This document shows, piece after piece, positions 43,768 to 52,668 of a DNA stretch of 64,000 nucleotides. The notes under the pieces are model-generated. The model saw nothing but the letters and a program-made list of their open reading frames with translations. It did not search any database and was not told the origin of the DNA. The stretch covers positions 1,116,001 to 1,180,000 of the forward strand of contig NZ_CP118976.1 in the NCBI RefSeq assembly GCF_029024945.1. Reading direction: 5' to 3'. A program made the translations under genes and the position numbers. Numbering within the stretch: position 1 is the stretch's first letter; each line of letters begins with the position of its first letter. The DNA is from Staphylococcus succinus. GTDB lineage: Bacteria; Bacillota; Bacilli; Staphylococcales; Staphylococcaceae.

Positions 43768-45261
43768 ATGTTTAGTTTCTTACAAAGATTAGGTAGGTCA
43801 CTCATGCTACCTGTTGCAGTACTACCAGCAGCGGCTATTATTGCTGGAATAGGGAATGCTTTAACGGCGATTGGTATTTTACCGACAGTCGCTACTTTCT
43901 TCACAACGGCAGGGACAACAATACTTGATCAATTGGGTATTTTATTTGCAATCGGGGTTGCACTTGGAATGGCCAAGAAAAATGACGGAGCAGTTGCATT
44001 AGCTGCAACAGTAGGTTTCTTTTTAACGACAGTCGTGTTAAGTCCAGAGAAATTAGCACCACTATTAGGTGTAAAGCAGTCACATGTTGATGCTGCTTTC
44101 GAACAAATGAATAATTCTAATGTGTTAATAGGATTATTTGTAGGTTTAATAGCTGCTTATACTTATAACAAGTTTAGTCAAACAGAATTACCAGCAGCAT
44201 TATCATTTTTTAGTGGTAAACGTTTAGTACCTATATTAACAGCGTTCTTTAGTATTATTTTAGCTGTGATTATGCTATTTGTATGGCCGCTTATATATGC
44301 AGCCATTGTAACGTTTGGTACATGGATTATAGATTTAGGACCGTTTGGTGCTTTTCTATATGGTTTCTTTAATAGATTATTAATACCAACAGGATTACAT
44401 CATGCTTTAAATGCAGTATTTTGGTTTGATTTAGCAGGTATTAATGATATTGCTAAATTCCAAACTGGTGATGGCGCAGTCAAAGGTGAAACGGGCCGTT
44501 ATATGGCCGGCTTTTTCCCAGTAATGATGTTTGGTGTGCCTGCAGCAGCTTTAGCAATGTATCATACTGCTGAAACAAAACAGAAAAAACGCGTATACGG
44601 TTTAATGTTAGCAGGTGCGATTTCAGCCTTTTTCGTTGGTGTAACGGAGCCAATTGAATTTGCATTCATGTTTGTTGCACCTATACTTTTCGTCATACAT
44701 GCATTTTTAACAGGTCTATCATTATTTATCGCAGCATTATTTCACTGGACAGCAGGGTTTGCCTTTAGTGCGGGTCTCATTGACTTTGTACTTTCACTGA
44801 TTAACCCAGTTGCTAACTATCCATTTATGCTGTTAGTACAAGGACTTGTATTCTTTGTAATTTATTATGTAGTATTTAGAATGGCAATTAAGTTTCTAAA
44901 ACTAAATACACCAGGACGTGGAGATAATTTATTACCAGATCCGACTTCAGAAGAAGCTTCTACAGGAGAAACAGCTAGTTCAGAAGATGGATTAACACAA
45001 GCTACAAATAAATATTCAAAATCAGCTGCCCAAATTTTAGAGGGCTTGGGTGGTCAAGATAATATTATGTCGCTTACAAATTGTGCGACACGTTTACGTA
45101 TGGAGTTACACGATAATAGTATTGTGGATGAAACCAAGATAAAAAGTGCTGGAGCTGTTGGGGTGACGCACAGTGGTAAGCATAATACTCAAGTTATTAT
45201 TGGTACGCAAGTACAACAAGTAGCAGACGAAATAGAAAATCAAATGGAATCTGTGAATTAA
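43768..45261 (+). CDS. nagE: PTS EIICB permease, N-acetylglucosamine type
   Basis: 497 aa. The N-terminal EIIC membrane domain (about 1-390; RSLMLPVAVLPAAAI, GLHHALNAVFWFDLAG, GVTEPIEFAFMFVAP) is linked to an EIIB domain whose phosphorylated cysteine is in LTNCATRLRMEL. No EIIA domain, so it depends on a separate IIA, usually the glucose one. The family branch points to N-acetylglucosamine, but glucose or maltose cannot be excluded. ATG 43768 follows GGGGAA; upstream ATGs at 43741 and 43762 are less likely. Confidence 0.87.
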   Translation: MFSFLQRLGRSLMLPVAVLPAAAIIAGIGNALTAIGILPTVATFFTTAGTTILDQLGILFAIGVALGMAKKNDGAVALAATVGFFLTTVVLSPEKLAPLLGVKQSHVDAAFEQMNNSNVLIGLFVGLIAAYTYNKFSQTELPAALSFFSGKRLVPILTAFFSIILAVIMLFVWPLIYAAIVTFGTWIIDLGPFGAFLYGFFNRLLIPTGLHHALNAVFWFDLAGINDIAKFQTGDGAVKGETGRYMAGFFPVMMFGVPAAALAMYHTAETKQKKRVYGLMLAGAISAFFVGVTEPIEFAFMFVAPILFVIHAFLTGLSLFIAALFHWTAGFAFSAGLIDFVLSLINPVANYPFMLLVQGLVFFVIYYVVFRMAIKFLKLNTPGRGDNLLPDPTSEEASTGETASSEDGLTQATNKYSKSAAQILEGLGGQDNIMSLTNCATRLRMELHDNSIVDETKIKSAGAVGVTHSGKHNTQVIIGTQVQQVADEIENQMESVN

Positions 45262-45298
45262 AAAGCCCATTACAAGCGAATTGGATGATTAGTATAAG

Positions 45299-45356
45299 AT
45301 ATGTCTTTCAAGAAAAGCACGGAAAAGTGTGCAATTGTTGAAAGGCATATTTTTAT
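45299..45356 (+). terminator. Terminator of nagE
   Basis: ATATGTCTTTCAA pairs with TTGAAAGGCATAT (one wobble), with an inner GCAC/GTGC pair, then TTTTTAT. Confidence 0.8.
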
Positions 45357-45482
45357 TTATTTTATGTATGGTTATTATTTATATTATTTTGGAAAAAAGA
45401 ATAAAATACATTTGCGCTTTTCACATGTAAATAGTACGATATACTAGTATCAGAATTTTCTGATTAAAGGAGAGTAGGTAGG

Positions 45483-46604
45483 ATGAAGTCGGTATTATTT
45501 GATGTAGATGGTGTGTTTTTAAGTGAAGAAAGGTGTTTCGATGTTTCTGCATTAACTGTTTATGAAATATTAATGAGTAAAGCGTACATTGGACTGGATT
45601 CTTCAATACAATTTGATGGTTTAAGTGACCAACAAATAACTGAAATAAGAGATATTGTATTTTATCATGATGAAATACTAACTAAGTTAAAATCGCTTGG
45701 TTTAAATTCAAATTGGGATATGCTATTTGTAGTTCTTGCTATTCATTTTATAGAACTATGCAAAGTATTACCGGAAGATAAACTGATGGGAGTATTACAA
45801 TCTGAGAACTTCAACCAAGAGACATTACAATTTGTTGGTGAAAATGTAACAGATGTAGAACTTAATTTTGCAGCACCGTTATCATTTTTGGATGGTGTAA
45901 GTTCAGGAAAGGATAACATCTACCAAACATTAGTGGAATTTGCAGGTGAAAGTCTAAATACAGATCAAACAGCGATTTTTGAGTTAAAGAGTTCTTTTTG
46001 GACATTTGCTCAAGAAATTTATCAAGAATGGTATCTTGGCTATAAACTTTTTAATAAAGTAGAGGACAAACCAAACCGTTCTGAATTTAAAAAAGGTTAC
46101 ATATATGAAGAAGTAGTTTTAAGACCTGTAGAAGAAATTAAACAATTACTAGAAGACTTAAAGGCAGCTGGTTACCACATTGCCATTGCAACTGGTAGAC
46201 CAAGAACTGAAACCTTAGTACCATTTGATACAATCGGTATTAAAGATCTTTTTGATGACCAACATATTGTTACTGCAAGCGAAGTACTTATTGCTGAAGA
46301 TCGTTACCCAAACTTAAAACCGTTAGGGAAACCGAATCCTTTTAGTTATTTAGCTACTTTAGAAGGTAATAATCTGGAAAATTATGAAAAATATGCAACC
46401 AATCAAGAAAATCGTGTAGAAAAAAATGATGTTTTTGTTGTAGGCGATTCATTAGCAGATTTATTAAGTGCTAAAAAAATTGGAGCAACGTTTATTGGGC
46501 CATTAACAGGATTGAAAGGAACCGATGCGCGTGAAGAATTAGAAAGTTATGGTGCAGAGCACATCGTAGATCACGTAGGTGAGATAAGAGCGATTCTTTT
46601 ATAA
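45483..46604 (+). CDS. HAD-superfamily hydrolase
   Basis: 373 aa, large for the family. The nucleophile motif DVDGVF (D7, D9) is at the N-terminus. Motif II Thr is in IAIATGRPRTET, and the acidic motif is FVVGDSLADLLSAKKIG. A long helical cap (about 30-210) contains the insert YQEWYLGYKLF. Substrate unknown. It converges on serA, so a phosphoserine-phosphatase role is imaginable but unsupported by sequence. RBS AAAGGAGAG then GTAGG before the ATG. Own terminator. Confidence 0.75.
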   Translation: MKSVLFDVDGVFLSEERCFDVSALTVYEILMSKAYIGLDSSIQFDGLSDQQITEIRDIVFYHDEILTKLKSLGLNSNWDMLFVVLAIHFIELCKVLPEDKLMGVLQSENFNQETLQFVGENVTDVELNFAAPLSFLDGVSSGKDNIYQTLVEFAGESLNTDQTAIFELKSSFWTFAQEIYQEWYLGYKLFNKVEDKPNRSEFKKGYIYEEVVLRPVEEIKQLLEDLKAAGYHIAIATGRPRTETLVPFDTIGIKDLFDDQHIVTASEVLIAEDRYPNLKPLGKPNPFSYLATLEGNNLENYEKYATNQENRVEKNDVFVVGDSLADLLSAKKIGATFIGPLTGLKGTDAREELESYGAEHIVDHVGEIRAILL

Positions 46605-46613
46605 AGCATTCAT

Positions 46614-46660
46614 ACACATGTAGGACGTATACGTAGTAGGCGGCTTGCATGTGTTTTTTT
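46614..46660 (+). terminator. Terminator of the HAD hydrolase gene
   Basis: ACACATG pairs with CATGTGT around a long loop with GTATAC in it, followed by seven T. Confidence 0.7.
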
Positions 46661-46690
46661 ATATTTATTTAAAACGATGTTATTCAATAT

Positions 46691-46736
46691 AAAAAGCTGG
46701 AAGGTTTTCAATTAAGAAAATCTTCCAGCTTTTTTA
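46691..46736. terminator. Bidirectional terminator before serA
   Basis: AAAAAGCTGGAAGGTTTTC pairs with GAAAATCTTCCAGCTTTTT (one wobble). It serves the minus-strand aminotransferase-serA unit and possibly readthrough from the HAD gene. Confidence 0.85.
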
Positions 46737-46781
46737 CGCTGTGTATATAAAATAACAGATTATTTAGGTGGAATTACGTTA

Positions 46782-48398
46782 TTAAATATTATAGCTTGGT
46801 TCATTTACTATATCTAATTCTACATTTCGAACTAAATTGAAACCTTCGATGCTATATAAGCTGTTAATTACATCTTCATTAACAGGGTGGTCAATAGATA
46901 GTACCATTAGAGCATTACCACCTTGATTTGTACGGCCTAAGTGCATAGAAGCGATATTAATATTATATTCACCTAAGATTTGTCCTGTATGTCCAACAAT
47001 GCCTGGTTTGTCTGTATGGTTAACAACAAGTTGATATTGTTCAGGTTTAAAGTCTACAGGATAGTCATTGATACGTACAATTCTTGGACCATAGCCATTA
47101 AGTACAGTGGCACCGATAGTAATCTTAGTATCTTTATTGATTAAAGTTAACTCAATATAGTTACTAAAGCCACGGTGTTTTGTATTTTTTTCGATGTTAT
47201 AAGAAACGCCTTGCTCATTAAGAAGCACTAATGCATTGATAAGGTTTACGCGTTCGCCAAGATCTTGGCGTAACACACCAGAAACCAGTGTTCTCGTTAA
47301 TAAACTTGTGTCATCAAGTGCAATATCACCTTCATATTTAATTTGGAGTTCACGTGGTGCTTTTTCAAGTAATTGAATACCAACTTCACCTGTTAATTTT
47401 GTTAATTCGATATAAGGTTTTAACTCGTCGTTAATTTCGCTATAAGTCATTTTCGGAGCATTAATTGCGTTTAAGACATTACCATTTTCAAATATATCAA
47501 TAATTTCATTAGCGACAGAAACCGCTACTTTTTCTTGTGCTTCAACTGTAGAGGCACCCAAGTGTGGGGTAACAATCACTTTGTCATGCTTAACAAGTGG
47601 TGATTCAGTTGCTGGTTCTGTTTCAAACACATCGATAGCAGCTGTCTGAATTTGATTATTGTCTAATGCTTTTAGTAATGCTTCTTCATCAATAATACCG
47701 CCACGTGCTACGTTAATAATTTGTAATGTAGGCTTAGCTTTTTCAAAAAATGCTTCTCCAACAATGCCTTTCGTTTTAGGTGTTAATGGGGTATGAACAG
47801 TTACAAAGTCAGCTTGTTCAGCAATTTCTTCTACCGTTGCACGCGTTACGTTTAATTCTTTTGCTTTATCTTCAGATAAATAAGGGTCAAAAGCTAAAAT
47901 ATGCATACCGAAACTTTGTGCACGTTTCGCAACGCCTAAACCAATTCTACCTGCACCAATAACGCCAAGTGTTTTATTATAAAGTTCTGTTCCTCTAAAT
48001 GTTTTACGATCCCATCTACCATCTTTTAATGATAGGTGAGCTTGAGGAATGTTACGTGCCATTGATAAAATCATGGCCATAGAATGTTCAGTCGCAGAAA
48101 TCGTATTGCCATCTGGCGCATTAATAACGATGACACCATGTTTTGTAGCAGCATCTACGTCAATGTTATCAACACCTACACCGGCTCTAGCGATAACTTT
48201 TAAGTTAGGCGCAGCTGCGATAATATCAGCAGTAACTTGTGTTTGACTTCTAACGATTAAACCTTCGAAATCCACAATTTTTTCAATTAATTCGCTTTCA
48301 TTTAATTCTGTATTTGTTTCAATTTCAAAGTCTTTATGGTCAAACAAACTTTTTAAACCTTCAGGTGAAATTGGATCAGAGACTAAAATTTTATACAT
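46782..48398 (-). CDS. serA: D-3-phosphoglycerate dehydrogenase
   Basis: 538-aa long-type SerA, first enzyme of serine synthesis. NAD-binding GVIGAGRIGLGVAKR and catalytic Arg/Glu/His region (INVARGGIIDEEALL, VTPHLGAST). An intervening ASB domain is followed by a C-terminal ACT domain (QLVVNHTDKPGIVGHTGQIL). Its start overlaps the end of the aminotransferase gene by 8 bases, so the two are coupled. Confidence 0.95.
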   Translation of the reverse strand: MYKILVSDPISPEGLKSLFDHKDFEIETNTELNESELIEKIVDFEGLIVRSQTQVTADIIAAAPNLKVIARAGVGVDNIDVDAATKHGVIVINAPDGNTISATEHSMAMILSMARNIPQAHLSLKDGRWDRKTFRGTELYNKTLGVIGAGRIGLGVAKRAQSFGMHILAFDPYLSEDKAKELNVTRATVEEIAEQADFVTVHTPLTPKTKGIVGEAFFEKAKPTLQIINVARGGIIDEEALLKALDNNQIQTAAIDVFETEPATESPLVKHDKVIVTPHLGASTVEAQEKVAVSVANEIIDIFENGNVLNAINAPKMTYSEINDELKPYIELTKLTGEVGIQLLEKAPRELQIKYEGDIALDDTSLLTRTLVSGVLRQDLGERVNLINALVLLNEQGVSYNIEKNTKHRGFSNYIELTLINKDTKITIGATVLNGYGPRIVRINDYPVDFKPEQYQLVVNHTDKPGIVGHTGQILGEYNINIASMHLGRTNQGGNALMVLSIDHPVNEDVINSLYSIEGFNLVRNVELDIVNEPSYNI

Positions 48399-49551
48399 AT
48401 GCTTTTACGACCTCCATGTATTGTGTAATTGCTTTACCAATATAAGATTCATTTCTAAATTCTGATAATAAAATTTCTAAAGCAGAAACTACTTGTAAAA
48501 TATCAAATGGTGAAATTTGTCCCATATGACCAATACGCAATATTTCTCCTTTAAGGTGACCTTGACCGCCAGCGATTGTGATAGAGAAACGATCTTTAAG
48601 TTCTTTTTTGATGAAATTTAATTCATCTTTAGATTTAGGTATTAAAGCTGTAACAGTAGGTGAGGCAAACTCATCTTTAACAAGTAAGTCTAAGTCTAAA
48701 GCCTTAAGTGCTTCTCTTAAACCATCTCGTATTGCATAGTGACGTGCAATAACTTGTTCAAAGCCTTCTTCTTCAACTAACTTAGCATAAGCATTTACAC
48801 CTCTGAATAATGAAACATTTGGGGTAAAAGGTGTTGAATGATCAGCTAATGATTTTAAATATTTGTTTAAGTCTAAATAGAATCGTGGTGTAGTCACTTG
48901 ACTAAAGCGTTCTTTAGCACGATCATTGTATGCTACGAATGCTAAGCCTGGGGGTAACATGATTGCTTTTTGACTACCAGAAATAAGGACGTCTATTTGA
49001 TCACGTTGTAAGTCAACGTCGACCGCACCGATACAACTTACACCATCGACAACAAAATAAATTGATTCGTCATATGTTTTAAGAGCGTGGCCTAATTCAT
49101 TAATTGGATGAACAACAGCCGTTGATGTTTCACAATATTGACTATAAACAGCTGTTACAGTTGTATTTAGAGATTTTAAGAAATCGATGAAATCAGGGAC
49201 ATTTACAGCTTCTCCCCATTCAACTTCAAAAATATGTACATTATCATAATATGTTTCTGCTATTTGTTTAAAACGATTACCAAAAGCACCTGATACGATG
49301 ATAACAATATCATCTTCAGGATTAGCTATATTTAACATGCTAGCTTCTAAAGAGCTTGTACCACTTGATGTTAATATCATTACATCATTTTGTGCGCCGA
49401 ATATTGGTTTAAGTGCACGAAACGCTTCTTCAGCAATTGTTTCAAAATCACTTGATCGATGACCGACCATTGGTTCTTGTGTAGCGTGTAAAATTTGTTC
49501 TGGTACAGGTGTAGGTCCTGGTGTTAATAACAAAGGATGATAATATTTCAT
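48391..49551 (-). CDS. Class V aminotransferase (serine-pyruvate/phosphoserine type)
   Basis: 386-aa PLP enzyme resembling serine-glyoxylate/alanine-glyoxylate aminotransferases. N-terminal LLTPGPTPVPEQI, and the PLP lysine in SGSQKAIMLPPGLAF. Coupling with serA suggests it makes phosphoserine from 3-phosphohydroxypyruvate, replacing SerC, or another serine-linked transamination; inferred from context only. Old annotations call it soluble hydrogenase subunit, which is wrong. ATG 49551 follows GGGGGAA; an upstream ATG in the same frame lacks a site. Confidence 0.85.
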   Translation of the reverse strand: MKYYHPLLLTPGPTPVPEQILHATQEPMVGHRSSDFETIAEEAFRALKPIFGAQNDVMILTSSGTSSLEASMLNIANPEDDIVIIVSGAFGNRFKQIAETYYDNVHIFEVEWGEAVNVPDFIDFLKSLNTTVTAVYSQYCETSTAVVHPINELGHALKTYDESIYFVVDGVSCIGAVDVDLQRDQIDVLISGSQKAIMLPPGLAFVAYNDRAKERFSQVTTPRFYLDLNKYLKSLADHSTPFTPNVSLFRGVNAYAKLVEEEGFEQVIARHYAIRDGLREALKALDLDLLVKDEFASPTVTALIPKSKDELNFIKKELKDRFSITIAGGQGHLKGEILRIGHMGQISPFDILQVVSALEILLSEFRNESYIGKAITQYMEVVKAYV

Positions 49552-49626
49552 TTTGTAATTCCCCCATTGAGTAAGATTGTATAAGTTTAGCAAATTTTCA
49601 GACAATATAAAAGTGCAAAAGTTACA

Positions 49627-49701
49627 ACTTATTGAAAATGAACACTATAAACCAGCAAATGTAAGGGCATACATCGTTATAGTGTCCACTTTTTAATAAG
49701 T
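49627..49701. repeat. Long imperfect palindrome between osmC and the aminotransferase gene
   Basis: Left arm 49627-49650 and right arm 49677-49701 are about 24 bp and match except for two substitutions and one inserted base. The shared core is ACACTATAA/TTATAGTGT. The 26-base loop has an inner ATGT/ACAT pair. It could end the osmC transcript, form a leader for aminotransferase-serA, or be a mobile remnant. Confidence 0.6.
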
Positions 49702-49719
49702 ATAAAAAATTTTTTAAAA

Positions 49720-50160
49720 TTATTTTAAAATTGGTTCGATTTTTACAGAAACGTTACCTTTAATTGAATTTGAAATCATACAATTGTTATCTGCAACTTT
49801 TAATAATTTTTCTATTTTTCTGGATAGCATATCTTTTTGATTTTTTGAAACATATATTTCAGGATAGTGAGTGATTCTATCCATTCGGAATTTTGACTGT
49901 TCAAATATAGCTGTACCAATAGAAGATTGTTGTATTTCAATATCTGTAAATCCAGCGCGTTCTAATACCGCAGCTAGTGAAATTATATAACAAGATGATG
50001 CAGCTGAAACGAGTAATTCGTCAGGATTTGTCCCTGTCCCATTGCCCCCTAAACCAGCAGGAATAGAAATTTGCTCGTTTAATATATCACCTTTAAGCTG
50101 TCCTACTGATTCACGGCCTTCTGTCCAATGTGTACTGACTTTAAATTCATGTTGAACCAT
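49720..50160 (-). CDS. OsmC/Ohr-family peroxidase-like protein
   Basis: 146 aa. OsmC fold with two cysteines at the family positions: C57 in SAASSCYIISLAAVLERAG and C127 in ADNNCMISNSIKGN. Such proteins reduce organic hydroperoxides with thiol donors. This one belongs to the general YhfA/OsmC branch, so Ohr function is not proven. RBS TTGGAGG. Monocistronic; divergent from the glpQ-like gene. Confidence 0.85.
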   Translation of the reverse strand: MVQHEFKVSTHWTEGRESVGQLKGDILNEQISIPAGLGGNGTGTNPDELLVSAASSCYIISLAAVLERAGFTDIEIQQSSIGTAIFEQSKFRMDRITHYPEIYVSKNQKDMLSRKIEKLLKVADNNCMISNSIKGNVSVKIEPILK

Positions 50161-50240
50161 AACAATTGACCTCCAATTTATTTGTGATAACTTAAGTTTA
50201 GACGAACGTAAGAAATAAAGAAAGAGAGGCGAATTACTTC

Positions 50241-50999
50241 ATGACCATGAATTATCTTAATGATAATATTACACTTATAGCACATCGTGGTATGGCCACA
50301 AATTATCCAGAAAATACATTAGTTGCTTTTGTAGCTGCACTTTCAAACAACATTGATATATTAGAAATAGATATTCACAGAACTTCAGATGATTATCTTG
50401 TGGTTATACACGATGATACAATTGATCGAACTTCTAATGGAAAGGGGAAAATAAAGTCTTCAACATTGGCTACTTTGCAAGCATATGATTATGGTTCGTG
50501 GAAAGATGATGTATTTTCCGAACAAACGTTAATGACATTGGATGAAGTACTCGCATTAATAAAAGAGCATCCTCAAAAATTATTAATTGAAATAAAAAAA
50601 CCACAACAATATCCTGGAATAGAACAGGATATTATAGATAAATTAATAGTTTGGAACATACCGAAAGACAAGGTGATTTTACAATCTTTTGATCAAAAAA
50701 GCATTAGGAAAATTTATGATATGAACGTTGGGTATCAACTAGGTGTATTAATAAGTAAAAGGAAATATTGGTATAAATTACCTGATTTTAAGCAAATCGC
50801 TACATATGCAGATTATGTAAATCCACATTTTTCTTTGGTTAATCAAAAATTTATAACTGCTGCACATAATTATCAATTAAGTGTTATGCCTTATACAGTA
50901 AATAATTACTTTGAAGCAATGGCACTAATTAAATTAGGGGTAGATGGTATTATTTCAGATAATCCTCATACGATTTTAAATAAAAATTTAAGCACTTAA
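50241..50999 (+). CDS. Glycerophosphodiester phosphodiesterase
   Basis: 252-aa GDPD TIM-barrel enzyme releasing glycerol-3-phosphate from glycerophosphodiesters. Active-site motifs HRGMATNYPENT and LEIDIHRTSDDYLVVIHDDTIDRTSNGKG, later LLIEIKKP and GVDGIISDNP. No signal peptide, so cytoplasmic (UgpQ-like). Two ATGs, 50241 and 50247, are both possible after GAGAGG. Terminator follows. Confidence 0.9.
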   Translation: MTMNYLNDNITLIAHRGMATNYPENTLVAFVAALSNNIDILEIDIHRTSDDYLVVIHDDTIDRTSNGKGKIKSSTLATLQAYDYGSWKDDVFSEQTLMTLDEVLALIKEHPQKLLIEIKKPQQYPGIEQDIIDKLIVWNIPKDKVILQSFDQKSIRKIYDMNVGYQLGVLISKRKYWYKLPDFKQIATYADYVNPHFSLVNQKFITAAHNYQLSVMPYTVNNYFEAMALIKLGVDGIISDNPHTILNKNLST

Positions 51000-51000
51000 T

Positions 51001-51039
51001 AAAAGCTTAGAAACCGCATCAGGTGTTTCTAAGCTTTTA
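51001..51039 (+). terminator. Terminator of the GDPD gene
   Basis: AAAAGCTTAGAAAC pairs with GTTTCTAAGCTTTT across a 10-base loop. Confidence 0.85.
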
Positions 51040-51072
51040 AATGCTATATTCAAAATTGTTTAGTGTATGAGA

Positions 51073-51603
51073 CTAAGGTTCAAGTTGAGACAAATCATTA
51101 TCATGTTGGTTGACCCAATGCTTTTTGAGTAAACCCATAACATAGCAGTCGTTAAATTCACCCCGTGCATAAAAATGTTCCTGCAAAGTACCTTCAATAA
51201 TAAAATTTTGGCCCTTATAAATATGTACGGCTTTTTCATTATTTACATCTACAAATAAATATATTTTATTGAGATTAAGTACAAGAAAAGCATAATCAAT
51301 GGCCATTTTAAATGCAGTTTTTGCATACCCTTTGCCACCAAATTGCGAATCTATGATGATTTGTATTTCGCAATTACTATGTATAAAGTTAATCTCTACT
51401 AATTCTACGACGCCAATGCGTGTTTGCTCAGTCTCTATTATGAAACGGCGTTCAGATTCATCGTGTAGGTGTTTTTTATAAAGAGATTGAAGTTCGCTAA
51501 GTGACTGATAAGGTTCTTCAAACCAATACGACATTATAGAATATTCGTTGTTTAAGTGATGTACAAAATCTAAATCAGTTTCTTCTAAAGCTCTAATAAT
51601 CAA
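51073..51603 (-). CDS. speG: Spermidine N1-acetyltransferase SpeG
   Basis: 176-aa GNAT protein with clear resemblance to E. coli SpeG over its length: YWFEEPYxxxxEL, LYxKHxHDxSERRFxxE, VELVEIN, the acetyl-CoA loop GGKGYAKTA, DYAFxVLNLxKxYLxVD, NEKAxHIY, and EGxLxExF. It acetylates spermidine/spermine for polyamine detoxification. TTG 51603 sits 9 bases after AAGGAGTG, a better start than the GTG inside the site. Located between GDPD and rpsD. S. aureus generally lacks speG except on the USA300 ACME island. Confidence 0.85.
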   Translation of the reverse strand: MIIRALEETDLDFVHHLNNEYSIMSYWFEEPYQSLSELQSLYKKHLHDESERRFIIETEQTRIGVVELVEINFIHSNCEIQIIIDSQFGGKGYAKTAFKMAIDYAFLVLNLNKIYLFVDVNNEKAVHIYKGQNFIIEGTLQEHFYARGEFNDCYVMGLLKKHWVNQHDNDLSQLEP

Positions 51604-51755
51604 AGTTAACACTCCTTTATCTTTATATTTAGGATACGCAATTATATTATAAAAGTAAAATGCAGTGAGCTATGAAGCGGCGGTAAAATATTCATAAAAT
51701 AAGCATTAACGTTGGAAGTCTATGAATAACTGATTTGTAATAGGGGAGAATGCAA

Positions 51756-51797
51756 TAAAAAACCAAGTACACCTTGTGAAAGGTATACTTGTTTTGA
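51756..51797 (-). terminator. Terminator of rpsD
   Basis: On the minus strand AAAACAAGTATACC pairs with GGTGTACTTGGTT (wobble allowed), followed by TTTTT. Confidence 0.7.
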
Positions 51798-51808
51798 AGA
51801 CATAATGC

Positions 51809-52411
51809 TTATCTTGAGTAGTACTCAACGATAAGTTGTTCATTAATTTCAGCAGGTAATTCACTACGTTCTGGAACGCGGATATATTTACCTTTTAAGT
51901 TGTCAGCATCAAATTCTAAGTACTCTGGTACAAAGTTATTGATTTCAACAGATTCAGCAATGATATCTAATTTTAAAGATTTCTCGCGAACTGTAATTTC
52001 TTGACCAGGTTTTAAAGTATATGATGGAATGTCTACACGTTTACCATCAACTTCAACGTGACCATGGTTAACTAATTGACGCGCTTGACGGCGAGTACGA
52101 GCTAAACCTAATGAATATACAACTGCATCTAAACGAGCAGCTAATAATTGCATGAAGCTTTCACCATGTACACCATGTTGGTTACCAGCAATTTCAAATG
52201 TGTTACGGAATTGTCTTTCAGTCATTCCGTATAAATAACGTAATTTTTGTTTCTCACGTAATTGTAATGCATATTCTGATAATTTTTTACGTTGGTTAGG
52301 ACCGTGTTGGCCTGGAGCGTAAGGACGCTTCTCTAATTCTTTACCAGTACCACTTAATGAGATACCTAAACGACGTGATTTTTTCCAGTTCGAACCTCTG
52401 AATCGAGCCAT
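51809..52411 (-). CDS. rpsD: 30S ribosomal protein S4
   Basis: 200 aa. N-terminal MARFRGSNWKKSRRLGISLSG and the S4 RNA-binding domain (RLDAVVYSLGLARTRRQARQ, VNHGHVEVDGKRVDIPSY). Lacks the N-terminal zinc cysteines (C- form). It nucleates 30S assembly on 16S rRNA. RBS AAAGGAGGAG. Stands alone as in B. subtilis, preceded by an S4-type autoregulatory leader. Confidence 0.98.
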   Translation of the reverse strand: MARFRGSNWKKSRRLGISLSGTGKELEKRPYAPGQHGPNQRKKLSEYALQLREKQKLRYLYGMTERQFRNTFEIAGNQHGVHGESFMQLLAARLDAVVYSLGLARTRRQARQLVNHGHVEVDGKRVDIPSYTLKPGQEITVREKSLKLDIIAESVEINNFVPEYLEFDADNLKGKYIRVPERSELPAEINEQLIVEYYSR

Positions 52412-52424
52412 AATAAGACTCCTC

Positions 52425-52590
52425 CTTTTTCTTTTTTGTTGTTATGAAAAAACAAAAAAGAGTGTTGTATGCTTAATTGGATATATTGTTTTATGTGTCC
52501 TCGCCTTTTAGCAACGGTTACACGGCACGTCCGCGTTGGGAACAACATAGAGCCAACTAATATACAACTGCTAATTTCGTTTATTCACAC
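52425..52590 (-). promoter_or_regulatory. S4-type autoregulatory leader of rpsD
   Basis: On the minus strand GTTGTAT...GTTGG near the 5' end pairs with CCAAT...ATACAAC near 52460-52500, closing a G+C-richer core (CCCAACGCGGACGTGCCGTGTAACC) unlike the surrounding AT-rich DNA. Position, size and closing stem fit the Firmicute rpsD leader where S4 binds its own mRNA. Boundaries approximate. Confidence 0.7.
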
Positions 52591-52597
52591 AAAGACC

Positions 52598-52625
52598 ATT
52601 GTAACATGATATTGCAATGTGTCAA
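52598..52625 (-). promoter_or_regulatory. Promoter of rpsD
   Basis: On the minus strand TTGACA (52625-52620), a 16-base spacer ending TGT, then TACAAT (52603-52598): near-consensus with an extended -10. Confidence 0.85.
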
Positions 52626-52668
52626 CAGTATATATAATGATTGTTGTAAAAAGTGCCTTTGAGCCCAG

